DNA of 64,000 bases from Ferrimicrobium sp. (GCA_022690815.1 JALCZJ010000006.1:1-64000), one strand, 5' to 3'. Shown: positions 8,034-17,208, numbered from the stretch's first letter. Notes: generated by a model not told the origin, from the sequence alone. Program-made: numbers and translations.

Positions 8034-9635
8034 ATGGATGAGGCAGACAGGCAGGAGATTCTGACTGAGGCCGCACGGCGACGGACCTTTGCGATCATTA
8101 GCCACCCTGATGCTGGTAAGACCACCCTCACGGAGAAGTTCTTGCTCTATGCGGGCGTCATCGCTGAGGCTGGTACCGTCAAGGCCAGGGTGGGGCGGCG
8201 TGACACCCGGTCCGACTGGATGGCGATGGAGCAGGAGCGTGGGATTTCGGTCACCTCCACCGCCCTGCAGTTCGAATATCGGGATAGCTTGATCAACCTG
8301 CTCGATACCCCCGGACACCGGGACTTCTCGGAGGACACCTATCGGGTGTTGACCGCAGTTGATGCCGTGGTGATGGTGCTCGATGTCGCTAAGGGTATCG
8401 AGGCGCAGACACTCAAGCTGTTTGAGGTCTGTCGATCGCTAGGACTTCCGATGCTGACCTTCCTCAACAAGTTTGACCGCCCTGGGAGATCACCGCTCGA
8501 ATTGCTTGATGAGATCGAAGATCAGATTGGAGTTCGGCCGACGCCAATGACATGGCCGGTAGGCATACCAGGTGAGTTTCGAGGAGTCATCGATCGCGCA
8601 ACCGGGACGTTCACGCGCTTTGAGCGAAGCGTGCGTGGGAGAACGGTCGCGACCGAGACCCTCATCGATGCCGAAACCGCTGCGCTCGAAGAAGGTCCAG
8701 ATTGGGTTGGTGCCCTTGAGGAGTGCGCGCTCCTTGATGCGGTGGGAGCCACACACGATCAGCCGAGTTTTCTGAAGGGCAAGACGAGTCCCCTTTTTGT
8801 GGGCTCGGCGATGAACAATTTTGGGGTTCGTGCCTTGCTCGACGCAGTGGTCGATCTCGTGCCCTCCCCAAGTCCTCGCAGGTCAGTCGGCAACGAATTG
8901 CGCCCCCTTGACGCCCCGTTGGCAGGCTTTGTCTTCAAGATCCAGGCCAACATGGATCCTTCGCATCGCGATCACGTCGCGTTCGTGCGGATCTGCTCTG
9001 GCAAGTTTGAACGGGGTGTGACGCTGACGCACGCTGGGACTGGCCGCACCTTCTCGACCAAGTACGCGAGCGCGCTTTTTGGGGCGGATCGTTCAACGAT
9101 TGAGACCGCCTTCCCTGGCGATGTCATCGGGTTGGTCAATGCCGGCGAGGTGCGTATCGGTGATGCGCTGTATGCGAGTAGCCCAGTCGTCTTCCCTTCG
9201 TTTCCACAGTTCGCTCCCGAGATCTTTCGGCGCGTCCGTGTCAAGGATCCGGGGCGGGCAAAACAGTTTCGCAAAGGTCTCGACCAACTCGAACGCGAAG
9301 GGGTGCTGCAAGTGCTCCATGAGTTGGATGGGGACCCCCTTCCCGTTCTGGCAGCCGTTGGCGAAATGCAGTTTGAGGTGTTTCACTATCGGATGGAACA
9401 CGAGTTTGGCGCCATTGTCGAGTTTCTCTCTACCCCGTATCGAGTGGCTCGAATGGTAAGCCCAGACGGAGTTGCTGAGATGGGGAGAATCCCTGGCGTG
9501 CGCGTCTTACGCCGGGGTGACGGCACGCTCCTGGCACTCTTTGAAAGTGCTGTACGCCTCCAGACCGTTGAGCGTGATCATCCAGATGTCGACTTTGGGG
9601 CGCTCCTCGGATCTGGTTTCCGCTCCTTCAGCTAG
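8034..9635 (+). CDS. prfC: Peptide chain release factor 3
   Basis: A translational GTPase that recycles RF1/RF2 from the ribosome after termination. The N-terminal G domain shows SHPDAGKTTL (P-loop), the switch region DWMAMEQERGISVT, DTPGHRDF and NKFDRPG, all in the RF3-specific form. Domain II and the C-terminal RF3 domain follow (VGEMQFEVFHYRMEHEFG). The frame is open from 7902, but the ATG at 8034 lies 8 nt after GGAG and gives 533 residues, matching the usual 529-535; ATG 8028 is the alternative. RF3 is patchily distributed in actinomycetes. A large hairpin lies just downstream. Monocistronic as far as can be seen. Confidence 0.93.
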   Translation: MDEADRQEILTEAARRRTFAIISHPDAGKTTLTEKFLLYAGVIAEAGTVKARVGRRDTRSDWMAMEQERGISVTSTALQFEYRDSLINLLDTPGHRDFSEDTYRVLTAVDAVVMVLDVAKGIEAQTLKLFEVCRSLGLPMLTFLNKFDRPGRSPLELLDEIEDQIGVRPTPMTWPVGIPGEFRGVIDRATGTFTRFERSVRGRTVATETLIDAETAALEEGPDWVGALEECALLDAVGATHDQPSFLKGKTSPLFVGSAMNNFGVRALLDAVVDLVPSPSPRRSVGNELRPLDAPLAGFVFKIQANMDPSHRDHVAFVRICSGKFERGVTLTHAGTGRTFSTKYASALFGADRSTIETAFPGDVIGLVNAGEVRIGDALYASSPVVFPSFPQFAPEIFRRVRVKDPGRAKQFRKGLDQLEREGVLQVLHELDGDPLPVLAAVGEMQFEVFHYRMEHEFGAIVEFLSTPYRVARMVSPDGVAEMGRIPGVRVLRRGDGTLLALFESAVRLQTVERDHPDVDFGALLGSGFRSFS

Positions 9636-9642
9636 ACCGAAA

Positions 9643-9679
9643 ACCGGGTTGTGAGAGATCTTGTTGCTGGGAACCCGGT
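9643..9679 (+). terminator. Hairpin after prfC
   Basis: ACCGGGTT (9643-9650) pairs perfectly with AACCCGGT (9672-9679) around a 21-nt loop, 8 nt after the prfC stop. No T-run follows, so termination activity is uncertain. Confidence 0.35.
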
Positions 9680-9808
9680 CGTAATATCAGGGCCGGTTTC
9701 GTGGTGTGAGCTTGTTGGCGATCTCCGATTGATTGTTACAGGGTCGTTGCTAAGCGTTAGGGTTCGATGATTTGCGTTGATGATGGCGCAATGGAAGTTG
9801 GGAAAATA

Positions 9809-10606
9809 ATGACAATCTTGGGTGACTTAGATGGGAAGGTGGCGCTCGTCACCGGTGCAGGATCGGCAACCGGGATAGGAGCTGCGACGGCCTTGGCCCT
9901 TGGTGAGCTTGGTGCACGGGTCATGATCACCTCGACGACTGAACGCATTCACGATCGAGTGGCGACCCTGCGTGATCGGGGTGTCGAGGCGGCTGGATTT
10001 GTGTCTGACCTGACGGATGCAGATGCGATCGATCTATTGCGCCAGGCGTGTTTGTCGACCTATGGGCCGGTCGATGTCGTGGTCAACAATGCTGGGATGA
10101 CCTCGGTTGCTCAGGGATCAGACACCGTGGCAGAGGTCGAGTCACTGACGTTGACCGAGTGGCACCTTGGTCTTGAACGCAATCTCGACACCGCCTTTCT
10201 TGTGTCGCAGGCTGTTGTGGGGAGGATGAAAGCACGTGGTTGGGGCCGTATCATCATGGTTGCCTCGACCACTGGCCCGGTCAATTCCATGCCCGGGCAT
10301 GCGATCTATGCGACGGCGAAGGCCGCGATGCTAGGGCTCACCCGATCAATGGCGCTCGAAGCCGCGCCCTATGGGGTGACCGTGAACGCCGTAGGACCTG
10401 GTTGGATCGCCACTGGCTCTGCCAGTGAAGATGAGATCGGCTTCGGTCGGGCCGCACCGCTCGGTCGCTCGGGCTTCCCAGAGGAGGTGGCGTCGGTCAT
10501 CGCGGCCCTTTGTCTTCCGGGGCTGTCCTATCTCACCGGTCAGCTTGTCGTCGTCGACGGAGGCAATTCCATTGTGGAGGCTCGGATCACCGGAACGAGG
10601 GCCTAA
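9809..10606 (+). CDS. SDR family NAD(P)-dependent oxidoreductase
   Basis: A 265-residue classical short-chain dehydrogenase/reductase. Rossmann glycine motif TGAGSATGIG near residue 16, NNAG in the middle, a catalytic Ser in 'IIMVASTTGPV', and YATAK as the YxxxK pair. The C-terminal 'GQLVVVDGG' is typical of 3-oxoacyl-ACP reductase (FabG)-like enzymes. Substrate cannot be assigned. The frame is open from 9767 with ATGs at 9767, 9791 and 9809; the last is chosen because a purine-rich GGAAGTTGGGA precedes it and the usual N-terminus of the fold begins right after. An AT-rich palindrome lies in the following intergenic region. Confidence 0.85.
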   Translation: MTILGDLDGKVALVTGAGSATGIGAATALALGELGARVMITSTTERIHDRVATLRDRGVEAAGFVSDLTDADAIDLLRQACLSTYGPVDVVVNNAGMTSVAQGSDTVAEVESLTLTEWHLGLERNLDTAFLVSQAVVGRMKARGWGRIIMVASTTGPVNSMPGHAIYATAKAAMLGLTRSMALEAAPYGVTVNAVGPGWIATGSASEDEIGFGRAAPLGRSGFPEEVASVIAALCLPGLSYLTGQLVVVDGGNSIVEARITGTRA

Positions 10607-10723
10607 CTCCAAGACGCTTGGGACGGGACAGGTTTGGCACAGCGAGGTTCCACATCGTTACCGTTTAGGCGCTCGATTGAACGGTAGTTGGGAACTTATG
10701 CCACAATGCATTTGCCGAAAGAC

Positions 10724-10750
10724 ATTTTATTTGCTAATAGCAAATAAAAT
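10724..10750. promoter_or_regulatory. AT-rich perfect palindrome, possible operator
   Basis: ATTTTATTTGC, a TAATA spacer and GCAAATAAAAT form an 11-bp perfect inverted repeat. It stands out as very AT-rich in a G+C-rich intergenic region, 84 nt before the lipoprotein/drug-exporter pair. The form fits a binding site for a MarR/TetR-like regulator better than a terminator. No such regulator gene is adjacent. Confidence 0.45.
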
Positions 10751-10833
10751 ATTGGTTAGGAACTAGCCTTTGGTTGAGGCGCACAGATGAGGGGTGATGC
10801 CGTGAGCCTCAGGGGTTGATGAGAGGGTGACAA

Positions 10834-11310
10834 ATGGGTCGACGGAAAGTGGCGTTCGTGGGTGTCTCGCTCATGGTGGCGAGTGCGGTCATGGCAGCGT
10901 GTGGCTCGACGGCGAGCGGAACGATCGAATCTAACGCGAAACCACTCTCATCAAAGACACAGATCCAACGGGCGTTCGTGACCTTCTTTGATGGCACGGC
11001 GCCAGCCAGGACGAAGATCAAACTGCTCCAAAATGGGAGCGAGTTTGCGACGGTGATCGACGCGCAGGCACAATCAAGTATTGCTAAGGGCACTTCAGCA
11101 AAGGTGTCGAGGGTGACCATCATCTCGCCCTCGACAGCTCGCGTCGTGTACACCATTTACCTCGGTGGGCAACCAGCCCTCAAAGATCAAAGCGGTGAGG
11201 CGGTGAAGCTTGGCGGTGCCTGGAAGGTGGGGGATGCCAGCTTCTGCGGTCTGATCTCACTCGAGGGAACGAAGGTGCCGGCGTGCGCGGCATTTGAGAA
11301 GAATTCGTAG
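10834..11310 (+). CDS. Lipoprotein resembling the MTB12 low-molecular-weight antigen domain
   Basis: A 158-residue secreted lipoprotein: signal segment with lipobox VMAAC, then a compact domain of the NTF2-like/MTB12 type ('IQRAFVTFFDGTAPARTKI', 'KLLQNG', a strand-rich middle and 'LGGAWKVGDASFCGLI'). Two Cys near the C-terminus (FCGL, PACA) could form a disulfide as in the mycobacterial proteins. Start ATG with GAGAGGG 7 nt upstream. The stop is 3 nt from the start of the MFS transporter, so the two are probably one transcript, perhaps a surface protein with its exporter. The family assignment is from memory of motif shape and is moderate. Confidence 0.65.
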   Translation: MGRRKVAFVGVSLMVASAVMAACGSTASGTIESNAKPLSSKTQIQRAFVTFFDGTAPARTKIKLLQNGSEFATVIDAQAQSSIAKGTSAKVSRVTIISPSTARVVYTIYLGGQPALKDQSGEAVKLGGAWKVGDASFCGLISLEGTKVPACAAFEKNS

Positions 11311-11313
11311 GCG

Positions 11314-12837
11314 ATGGAGCGTTCACAGCAGCGGTGGGCCCTCGCTGTTCTAAGCGGGGTTCTGTTTCTCACGTTCCTTGACACCACGATCGTCGCCGTA
11401 GCACTCGCCCCGATTCAAAGCCATCTTCACGCGGGTGTCGATGAGCTGCAATGGGTTATCGGTGGCTACGCGGTCGCATTCGCCGCATTGATGCTGGTCT
11501 TTGGGGCCATCGGTGATCGCTATGGTCGGCGTAAGATGATGTTGGCGGGGCTCATGCTCTTTGTGGCCGGTTCCATCGTGGCTGCATTGGCGCCCTCGCC
11601 GCTTGTTTTGATCATCGCTCGAGTGATCATGGGCATCGGGGCAGCTGCTTCGGAGCCAGGTACCCTGTCGATGCTGCGACACCTCTATCCCGAGGAGACG
11701 TCTCGAGCTAAGGCGCTCGGCACGTGGGCGGCGGTGGCCAGCTTTGCCCTCGCGATCGGGCCGGTGCTTGGAGGAATCTTGGTTGGTCTCGATGGTTGGC
11801 CAACCATTTTTTGGTTTAACGCCGTTGCTGGTGCAATCGCTGTCGGCTTCGCGTTTCGCGTGCTGCCAGAGAGCTTGGACCGTGACGTTGGGGCTATCGA
11901 CAAGCTTGGGTCCATCGTCGGTCCCGTCGCACTGGCGGTCTTGGTCGTTGGGATCGTTGAGGGTGAATTGAGGGGATACGGAGCACCGATCATCATCGCC
12001 TGCTTCGTCGTGGCCTTCGTCGGTGCCCTCGGCTTTGCCTGGACCGAGCATCGGGCTCGTAACCCGCTCTTTCGACTTGGGTTTTTGCGTAATATTCCCT
12101 TTAGCGGGGCACTGGTGTTGGCGTTTAGCGTCTACTTCGCTATCTTCGCCATTTTCTTTTTCGTCGCTCTCTACCTCGAGGTGGTCAAGGGCGATAGCGC
12201 GTACCTGATCGCTGGCGTGTTTGCGGCCATGATGGTGACGATGATCCTGGCTTCACTGGCATCAGGGCGTTGGTTGCGAGGCACTAACGTGCGCGTGTTC
12301 ACGGGGCTTGGCGCGTTCTTGGCGGCCATCGGCATCGCCCTCTCCGACTACGCACTCTCGGGCCCGACCCACCCGCTGTTGTTGGCGATTACCCTGGCTA
12401 TCGCTGGCATAGGTTTTGGCTTCGTGGTGGTTCCGGTCACGAGCATCGCCCTCTCCACCGTGCCCCCAGAACATTCCGGGATGGCCGCGGCTGCTACGAA
12501 TACCATGCGGGCGCTTGGGATCACGATGAGTGTGGCAATCTTGGGCAGCTTTCTTAATGGTGAGCTGACCGGAGGGCTTTCAGCGAAGCTCGCCCGGCTA
12601 GGCGTACCGCCGGTCTTTCGTCAAGTGGTGATTAACGCAGTAGAGACGGGCGGGGTCGCAGGGCACACGGGTGGTGCCGCTAACACCTATGGGCCGATTG
12701 TCGATCGGGTCATCAACGCTGCCTATAGCTCGTTTCATGCGGGTTTGACAGAGTCGCTCGTCGTCGCCACTGCACTCATGGTGCTCGGCGGTGTCATATC
12801 GTTGGTAACGCGCTCGAGGCATACCCAAGCGCCGTGA
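11314..12837 (+). CDS. MFS transporter, DHA2 (EmrB/QacA-type) drug exporter
   Basis: A 507-residue protein with about 14 membrane helices, the number of the DHA2 branch of drug:H+ antiporters. Motif A reads GDRYGRRKMM, motif C (antiporter signature) is in 'ALAIGPVLGGILVG', and the first helix contains FLDTTIVAVALAPIQ, characteristic of EmrB/QacA. The last loop and C-terminal helix (SLVVATALMVLGGVISL) end with a short basic tail. Start ATG 3 nt after the lipoprotein stop, its ribosome site inside the preceding gene. Likely exports a toxic compound or lipid-like metabolite; substrate unknown. Confidence 0.9.
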   Translation: MERSQQRWALAVLSGVLFLTFLDTTIVAVALAPIQSHLHAGVDELQWVIGGYAVAFAALMLVFGAIGDRYGRRKMMLAGLMLFVAGSIVAALAPSPLVLIIARVIMGIGAAASEPGTLSMLRHLYPEETSRAKALGTWAAVASFALAIGPVLGGILVGLDGWPTIFWFNAVAGAIAVGFAFRVLPESLDRDVGAIDKLGSIVGPVALAVLVVGIVEGELRGYGAPIIIACFVVAFVGALGFAWTEHRARNPLFRLGFLRNIPFSGALVLAFSVYFAIFAIFFFVALYLEVVKGDSAYLIAGVFAAMMVTMILASLASGRWLRGTNVRVFTGLGAFLAAIGIALSDYALSGPTHPLLLAITLAIAGIGFGFVVVPVTSIALSTVPPEHSGMAAAATNTMRALGITMSVAILGSFLNGELTGGLSAKLARLGVPPVFRQVVINAVETGGVAGHTGGAANTYGPIVDRVINAAYSSFHAGLTESLVVATALMVLGGVISLVTRSRHTQAP

Positions 12838-13167
12838 TGGGACCGATGCTGTCTCGCTGTCACTGACGGAGTGAACCAAGAGGTGCTAGGTCTGCGGCGT
12901 TGGTCCGAACGTATGGCTTGAAAGCGTTGTCGAGTTCTTCGATCCTTGTCTGGGGGGCCATTGGTGGGACAACACCCTTTGGCGCCCGTGGGTGCGTTGT
13001 TGACACACGGTAAGCGGGGCTCCTTGTGGGAGTCGAGTGACCGATAGGCTGGGTATTTGACCGTTGCTCGGTCAGTGTCTTGTGACGGCACCATAACGAG
13101 TGCTCGACGGGATGAGGCCTGAGTGGTGGTGGATGAGGAACGATCGTAGATGACAAGGTGGTGATCA
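12838..13167. other. Intergenic region, nothing recognised
   Basis: About 330 nt between the transporter and the thioesterase. Frames on the minus strand continue shadows of the flanking genes. A weak stem TTGACC/GGTCAG lies near 13060-13080. AAGGTGG at 13155-13161 is the ribosome site for the next gene. Confidence 0.35.
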
Positions 13168-13635
13168 TTGGGTGAAGTGAACTGTTTTGCCTGCGGGGCG
13201 AAAAACCCCATCGGACTGCACCTGACGTTCGTGACGGGCGAAGGGGTGACTGTCAACATCGATGACGCATCCGAGACTGGTGATGGCATCGTGCGAGCGA
13301 GTTACCAGGTCGAGGAGCGCTTCGTTGGGTGGGATGACGTTTTGCACGGTGGTGTCACGGCGACGATCTTGGATGAAGCGGCGAGCTATGTGCCCTACTC
13401 TATGGGGTTTGTCACGGTGACGGCTCGGCTTGAGGTGCGCTATGTGCTTCCTATTCGGGTTGGTGAGTTGCTCTCGATCGAGGGCCATTTTGTTGAACGC
13501 CGCCGCAACGTGGTCAAGGCAGATTCCAGTATTCGCGATGAGCAGGGGACGTTGCGCGCCAGCGCACAGGCCAAGCTAATGATTCTTGGCCAGCGCGGGG
13601 TTGGTGCCGTCGGTGCGAGTGACTTTCTTGCCTAG
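13168..13635 (+). CDS. PaaI-like hotdog-fold thioesterase
   Basis: A 155-residue 4HBT-superfamily protein. It starts with the CFACGAKNPIGLHL motif seen in PaaI/YiiD-like thioesterases, then 'WDDVLHGGVTATILDEAASY', where HGG and the Asp/Glu in the following helix are the usual active-site positions, and 'TARLEVRYVLPI'. Expected to hydrolyse acyl-CoA or a related thioester. Start taken as TTG 13168 with AAGGTGG 6 nt upstream; GTG 13177 is an alternative and both directly precede the first conserved residues. Its stop lies only 5 nt from the end of the decayed IS630 copy, so it is the last intact gene before the degraded block. Confidence 0.85.
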   Translation: MGEVNCFACGAKNPIGLHLTFVTGEGVTVNIDDASETGDGIVRASYQVEERFVGWDDVLHGGVTATILDEAASYVPYSMGFVTVTARLEVRYVLPIRVGELLSIEGHFVERRRNVVKADSSIRDEQGTLRASAQAKLMILGQRGVGAVGASDFLA

Positions 13636-13640
13636 CGTTC

Positions 13641-14660
13641 CTAGTCGGAACTCATAGGACCCGGATATCTTCGCATAGAAGGGAAGATATCGTCGGTACT
13701 CGTGGTCAAGATAAAAGGCTTTGGCCTCGTATTGGCGGCCTTTGCCCACTGGGTCATTCCTTCATTGAATTCGGTCACACTGTGATGAACACTGCGCTAT
13801 AGGTACTTGGTGGTAAGGGCTGGGAACCATCTCTCTACCTGGGACATCGGCAGATGAATACGTCGGCGTGAAGTGGAACTGAAATCTCGGGTGGGCCAGT
13901 AACCACCTACGGACTGATTCGGTCGTATGGGCCCCGTTGTTGTCAAGGACAGCATGAACGCCTAGCTCCTGGGTACGTTCTTGTCGATGAACTCTAAGAA
14001 TTGCAATGAACTCCATCGCCCTATGGGTAACCGCCATCTAGGTGATGACCTTTGGCGGTCACGACGTCGAGAGCGCACACAGGGATTACTGATGTCACCC
14101 GCGCTTATCCTCGCATCTTCGACGCAGCAAAACCCTTACACCATCGCAACGTATGGGTTTGGTGCGCTCATGCGCGCGTATTTGGGTCTTCTCGTCAACG
14201 CGAGAGGTTAATGGTTGTCTCAGGAGGGTTCAAGTAAATCTCAGCAACGTCTTGGACCTTTTCGCATGAGCTTAGGGAACATAAGATGGGCATGGATCTC
14301 TCAACCAAGTAAAGTTCTTGACCGAACGGCCGCCATATTCCCCCTACCGTCCAGAGAGACGCCAGCCACGGCTGCCATGGTATTGGTGGACCAATGGGTT
14401 GAGGCATCCGGTGGGTAAGTCGTGGTAGTGAGTTCGACGATCTCGCCGATCTTGTCATCCCTGTGGGTTCGCCGAGTCCCAGATCGTGGTGCATCGGCGA
14501 GTGTCACTGCCCTATAGAGGGCGAATTTCTTGATTCACTTGTGTACCGCGAAGGTGGAGATAGCCAGCTCCTCGGCGATAGCTTGAAGTTTGACGCCTTC
14601 GTTGGCCATGAGGGCGATCTTTGCTCGCATAACTTGAGCTGCTGGGGTAGCGCGCACCTA
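13641..14660 (-). pseudogene. Decayed IS630-type transposase, copy 1
   Basis: On the minus strand, fragments in all three frames line up in order with an IS630/Tc1-mariner family transposase: helix-turn-helix start 'AQVMRAKIALMANEGVKLQ', 'LADAPRSGTRR', 'HWSTNTMAAVAGVS', 'KVQDVAEIYLNPPE', 'DEKTQIRAHERTKP', the DDE block 'HAVLDNNGAHTTES' with 'HPRFQFHFTPTYSS', and a C-terminus ending 'TDDIFPSMRRY'. Several frameshifts and in-frame stops (for example TGA in place of a Trp codon after 'FAVHK') show it is dead. Terminal inverted repeats and target duplication were not identified. It lies in opposite orientation to a second copy at 15655-16171. Confidence 0.82.
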
Positions 14661-14774
14661 TGAAGGGATCCACAACTCCCAGAAAGCCGAGACCCATCGC
14701 CTAACGGTGAAGGATCACTCACCAGCCATCAAGCTCGCCAACACCAAACTCACTACCCCGATCTTCACCTCAGT

Positions 14775-15236
14775 CCCTTAGAACCCAACCGTTCGCAACG
14801 AGGTTGCCACCATCTCCATCTCGGTCCCTATCTTGGCTGAGAGTCCAACCATTGGAGCACTCACCATCTCCCCCCAGATGTCTATCACGTCAGTTGGCAT
14901 GAACACACCCCAACCGTCCCGAGAAGTCCCGGTGTCACACTCCTTGCAGGCCATGTGAACTGGGTTGGTCAAGGTGGAGGAGCACGCGGTGAGATCGGCC
15001 AACTCGTCCCTGGCGATCAAGTGATGCTCAACTGGGGTGAACACGAGACCACCTGGCAGATCATAACCTGACCTTCCCTTTCTCCCAATGCCGTGGCTCA
15101 CCCACAGCCTTTCACCAACCAGGGTCTCCTAAGCTTGGCTCTCGTCACCTGTGGTGGCCCCTCCTCCGAGGTCCTCGGCGTAGGAGGTTCTTATGCCGAT
15201 ACCGTCAGTTTTGAAGCAGCACCGGTGACGGGGTAG
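14775..15236 (+). pseudogene. Decayed class E/F-like sortase
   Basis: Fragments in different plus frames match a sortase: an N-terminal strand 'PTIGALTISPQMSITSVGMN' near 14840-14910; then 'PGVTLLAGHVNWVGQGGGA' with 'IGQLVPGDQVMLNWG' from 14928, containing the catalytic His in GHVNW, ending at a stop near 15069; and a third piece 'LALVTCGGPSSEVLGV' with the catalytic Cys codon at 15150-15152, ending at TAG 15234. The active enzyme would cleave a sorting signal and attach proteins to the cell surface. At least two frameshifts make it a pseudogene. It sits between two IS630 remnants. Confidence 0.7.
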
Positions 15237-15654
15237 GGTCGGTGCGGCGTGAGTGCGATGACGTCAGACGCGACGGGCTTCAACAGCGCAAAGTTTGTCG
15301 CCGGACAGCAGTGAGTTGCGCCTGACGCCAACGTGCTGACGAGTTTGGTGGTTAGACATGCGTAGCTGGCATCTGTTAGTTGAGTTACAGAGGCTGGTGC
15401 GGAACGCAAGGACTATACACGACACCCTTTGCAATAGATTTCTCATGAGGTGCCGTAGCTGGTGGCGCATATGAGGGAATACCGTCGCGAACAGCAACTT
15501 GCGGCGACCGACTGAGGTATGTGCATCACAGTGGCTCGCGAATTCCTCCCTGAGGGCAGGTAGTGACGTTGCTCCTGGCAGAGTAGCCCTGGCAACATTT
15601 GCTGTTCAGTTATGGTTCAGAATTTGGATCATAGAGGGCGAGACTCGCTAAATG
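15237..15654. other. Degenerate spacer inside the IS630/sortase block
   Basis: No gene recognised. It would be the place for the N-terminal half of the second transposase copy, but I could not match it; that part seems deleted or decayed beyond recognition. More A+T-rich than the flanking chromosome by eye. Confidence 0.4.
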
Positions 15655-16171
15655 AGGCTTCGAATCACGCACTTGGAGGTATGTGTTCGCGGTATAACCA
15701 AAATGGGATCTCCAGTCACGGTGTGAACCCTCGATGTCGCCTGGAGCAAGGTCATCACTCAGATGACGGTTGCCCATAGGGTCATAGCGTTCAATTCAGT
15801 TGCTAAAGCTCATCGACGAGAAAGTACCCAAAAAGCTGCAGAGTTCACATTGTCCTTAATAACTACGCAGCCCATAAGACGAAGTCGATGAGAGTAAGGT
15901 GATTGGCACATCCGAGATTAATCTTCCACTTCAAGCCAACCTCCCTAGGTCTCAGTTTCAGGTGAAGTGTTGGTTCCATGCCCTTGTCACGAAATACTTA
16001 CGGCGGCGTATCTACTGCAGCGTGAGCGGACTTAACCAAGGGATTATCGAGTGAGCTAAGGCAGATAACAAGAATCCCGAGCGTCGCATCGTAACTAAGA
16101 GCAGCGACGAGATCTTCGCTTTCATACCGAGATATCTGGGCCCTATTGTTTCTGAGCAAACTCATGTGTAG
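15655..16171 (+). pseudogene. Decayed IS630-type transposase, copy 2 (C-terminal part)
   Basis: Plus-strand fragments follow the C-terminal half of an IS630 transposase: 'VRGITKMG', 'LDVAWSKVITQMTVAHRV', 'LNNYAAHKTKSM' (DDE region), 'HPRLIFHFKPT', 'HALVTKYLRRRIYCSVSGL', 'AKADNKNPERR', and 'KSSDEIFAFIPRYLGP', ending at TAG 16169. Stops and frame changes interrupt it. Around 15740-15880 the DNA aligns visibly with the reverse complement of 13930-14060 of copy 1, so the two are related but diverged elements in inverted orientation. Confidence 0.78.
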
Positions 16172-16259
16172 AGAGACGGGCGGTCTAAGTCGGACAAAGT
16201 GTACCTTTTTGGGCGTGGTTGCTGAACCTGCTCACCTGGTTGACTGACGGTGAATGCCA

Positions 16260-17195
16260 TCAATCGCTTGGTGTCTCGAGTTGACCAACGGGTCCGTGGC
16301 GTCGATCGGACCAGGAAAGTCCCACCACTGAGCCCAACACTAGCACGACGCCAGCGATGAGAGCGATTGATGGTCGAAGGTGAAAGAAGAAGATGGATGC
16401 GATAGCCGCGGTCAGTGGCTCTAGGGTTCCCACGACGTTAGCGATGAGTGGGGCGATGGTGGCGAGAGCGCTCAGATAGAGCAGAAAGGGAACCGCGGTG
16501 CCACCCACGATAACGAAGATGATGAGCCCCAACTCAGGCATGGTGAGGACGGTGGGTGCGTCGAAGACCAGCCAGGGTGCGAGGAAGAAGGACCCGATCA
16601 AGAAGGCGCCGGCCACAACGACTTCTGCGTTGTGCTTGGCGAGTAACTCTTGGGGCAAGAGATTGTAGAACGCGGTAAAGACAGCAGAGGTAATGCCCCA
16701 TGCGAAGCCAGCGATCGGAATCGCAAGGCCAGACGTCGAGCCATCGGTTACCACCAGGAAAACCCCCGCAAGCGCAGCGGCCACCATCATCACCAACAGC
16801 GGTTTCGGGGCGGCAAAGCGTCGTAGCGAGATCCAACCAAGTATCAAGACTGGGCTGGTGAACTGGAGCAGCGTGGCCGAGACGGCGGTGCCGTGGGCAA
16901 TGGCATAAAAGAAGGTCAGTTGCACCCCGTCAAGGGCGACCACGCCAAACACGATGATGGTGATCAACCGTCTACGGTCACTCGTGAAACGCTTGAGTGC
17001 CTCGATGCGACCACGCGGCCCAGCCCAGAGCGCGAGCAAGAGACCGGCTCCCCCAACCCTGATGGCGGCGAGCCAGGTGGGGTGTAGGTGATAGTGATTG
17101 AAAAGTTCTTGGGCGGCGATCCCTGAAAACCCCCAAAGCACGGCCGCGACGACGATGCCAACGATGCCCCGGTTTCGGTTGAGGAGTGGTCCCAC
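16260..17195 (-). CDS. EamA/DMT-family transporter
   Basis: A 311-residue membrane protein with ten hydrophobic segments and an internal duplication, typical of EamA (drug/metabolite) exporters: first repeat begins 'VGIVVAAVLWGFSGIAAQELF', second with 'GFAWGITSAVFTAFYNLL', and each ends in the conserved 'PLTAAIASIFFF'-like helix. Probably exports amino acids or metabolites. The frame is open to 17324, but GTG at 17195 is preferred: TACACT lies 7 nt upstream, the usual leaderless spacing here, and the extra N-terminus would be Arg/Cys-rich and unlike the family. Divergent from the malic enzyme gene. Confidence 0.85.
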   Translation of the reverse strand: MGPLLNRNRGIVGIVVAAVLWGFSGIAAQELFNHYHLHPTWLAAIRVGGAGLLLALWAGPRGRIEALKRFTSDRRRLITIIVFGVVALDGVQLTFFYAIAHGTAVSATLLQFTSPVLILGWISLRRFAAPKPLLVMMVAAALAGVFLVVTDGSTSGLAIPIAGFAWGITSAVFTAFYNLLPQELLAKHNAEVVVAGAFLIGSFFLAPWLVFDAPTVLTMPELGLIIFVIVGGTAVPFLLYLSALATIAPLIANVVGTLEPLTAAIASIFFFHLRPSIALIAGVVLVLGSVVGLSWSDRRHGPVGQLETPSD

Positions 17196-17202
17196 GATGG
17201 TG

Positions 17203-17208
17203 AGTGTA
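17203..17208 (-). promoter_or_regulatory. Leaderless -10 element for the EamA gene
   Basis: Minus-strand TACACT, 7 nt before the GTG at 17195; no Shine-Dalgarno sequence between. One of the TANNNT series in this window. Confidence 0.5.

Noticed and set aside
11350-12051. 233-residue minus-strand open frame opposite the MFS transporter
   Set aside because: Shadow; highly charged, no motifs.
14778-15101. 107-residue minus-strand open frame
   Set aside because: Opposite strand of the same DNA encodes sortase active-site blocks, which is far better support.
3397-16171. A defence island
   Set aside because: Despite pseudogenes and transposon remnants, no restriction, toxin-antitoxin, nuclease or other defence gene could be recognised; the nucleosidase relic alone is not enough.
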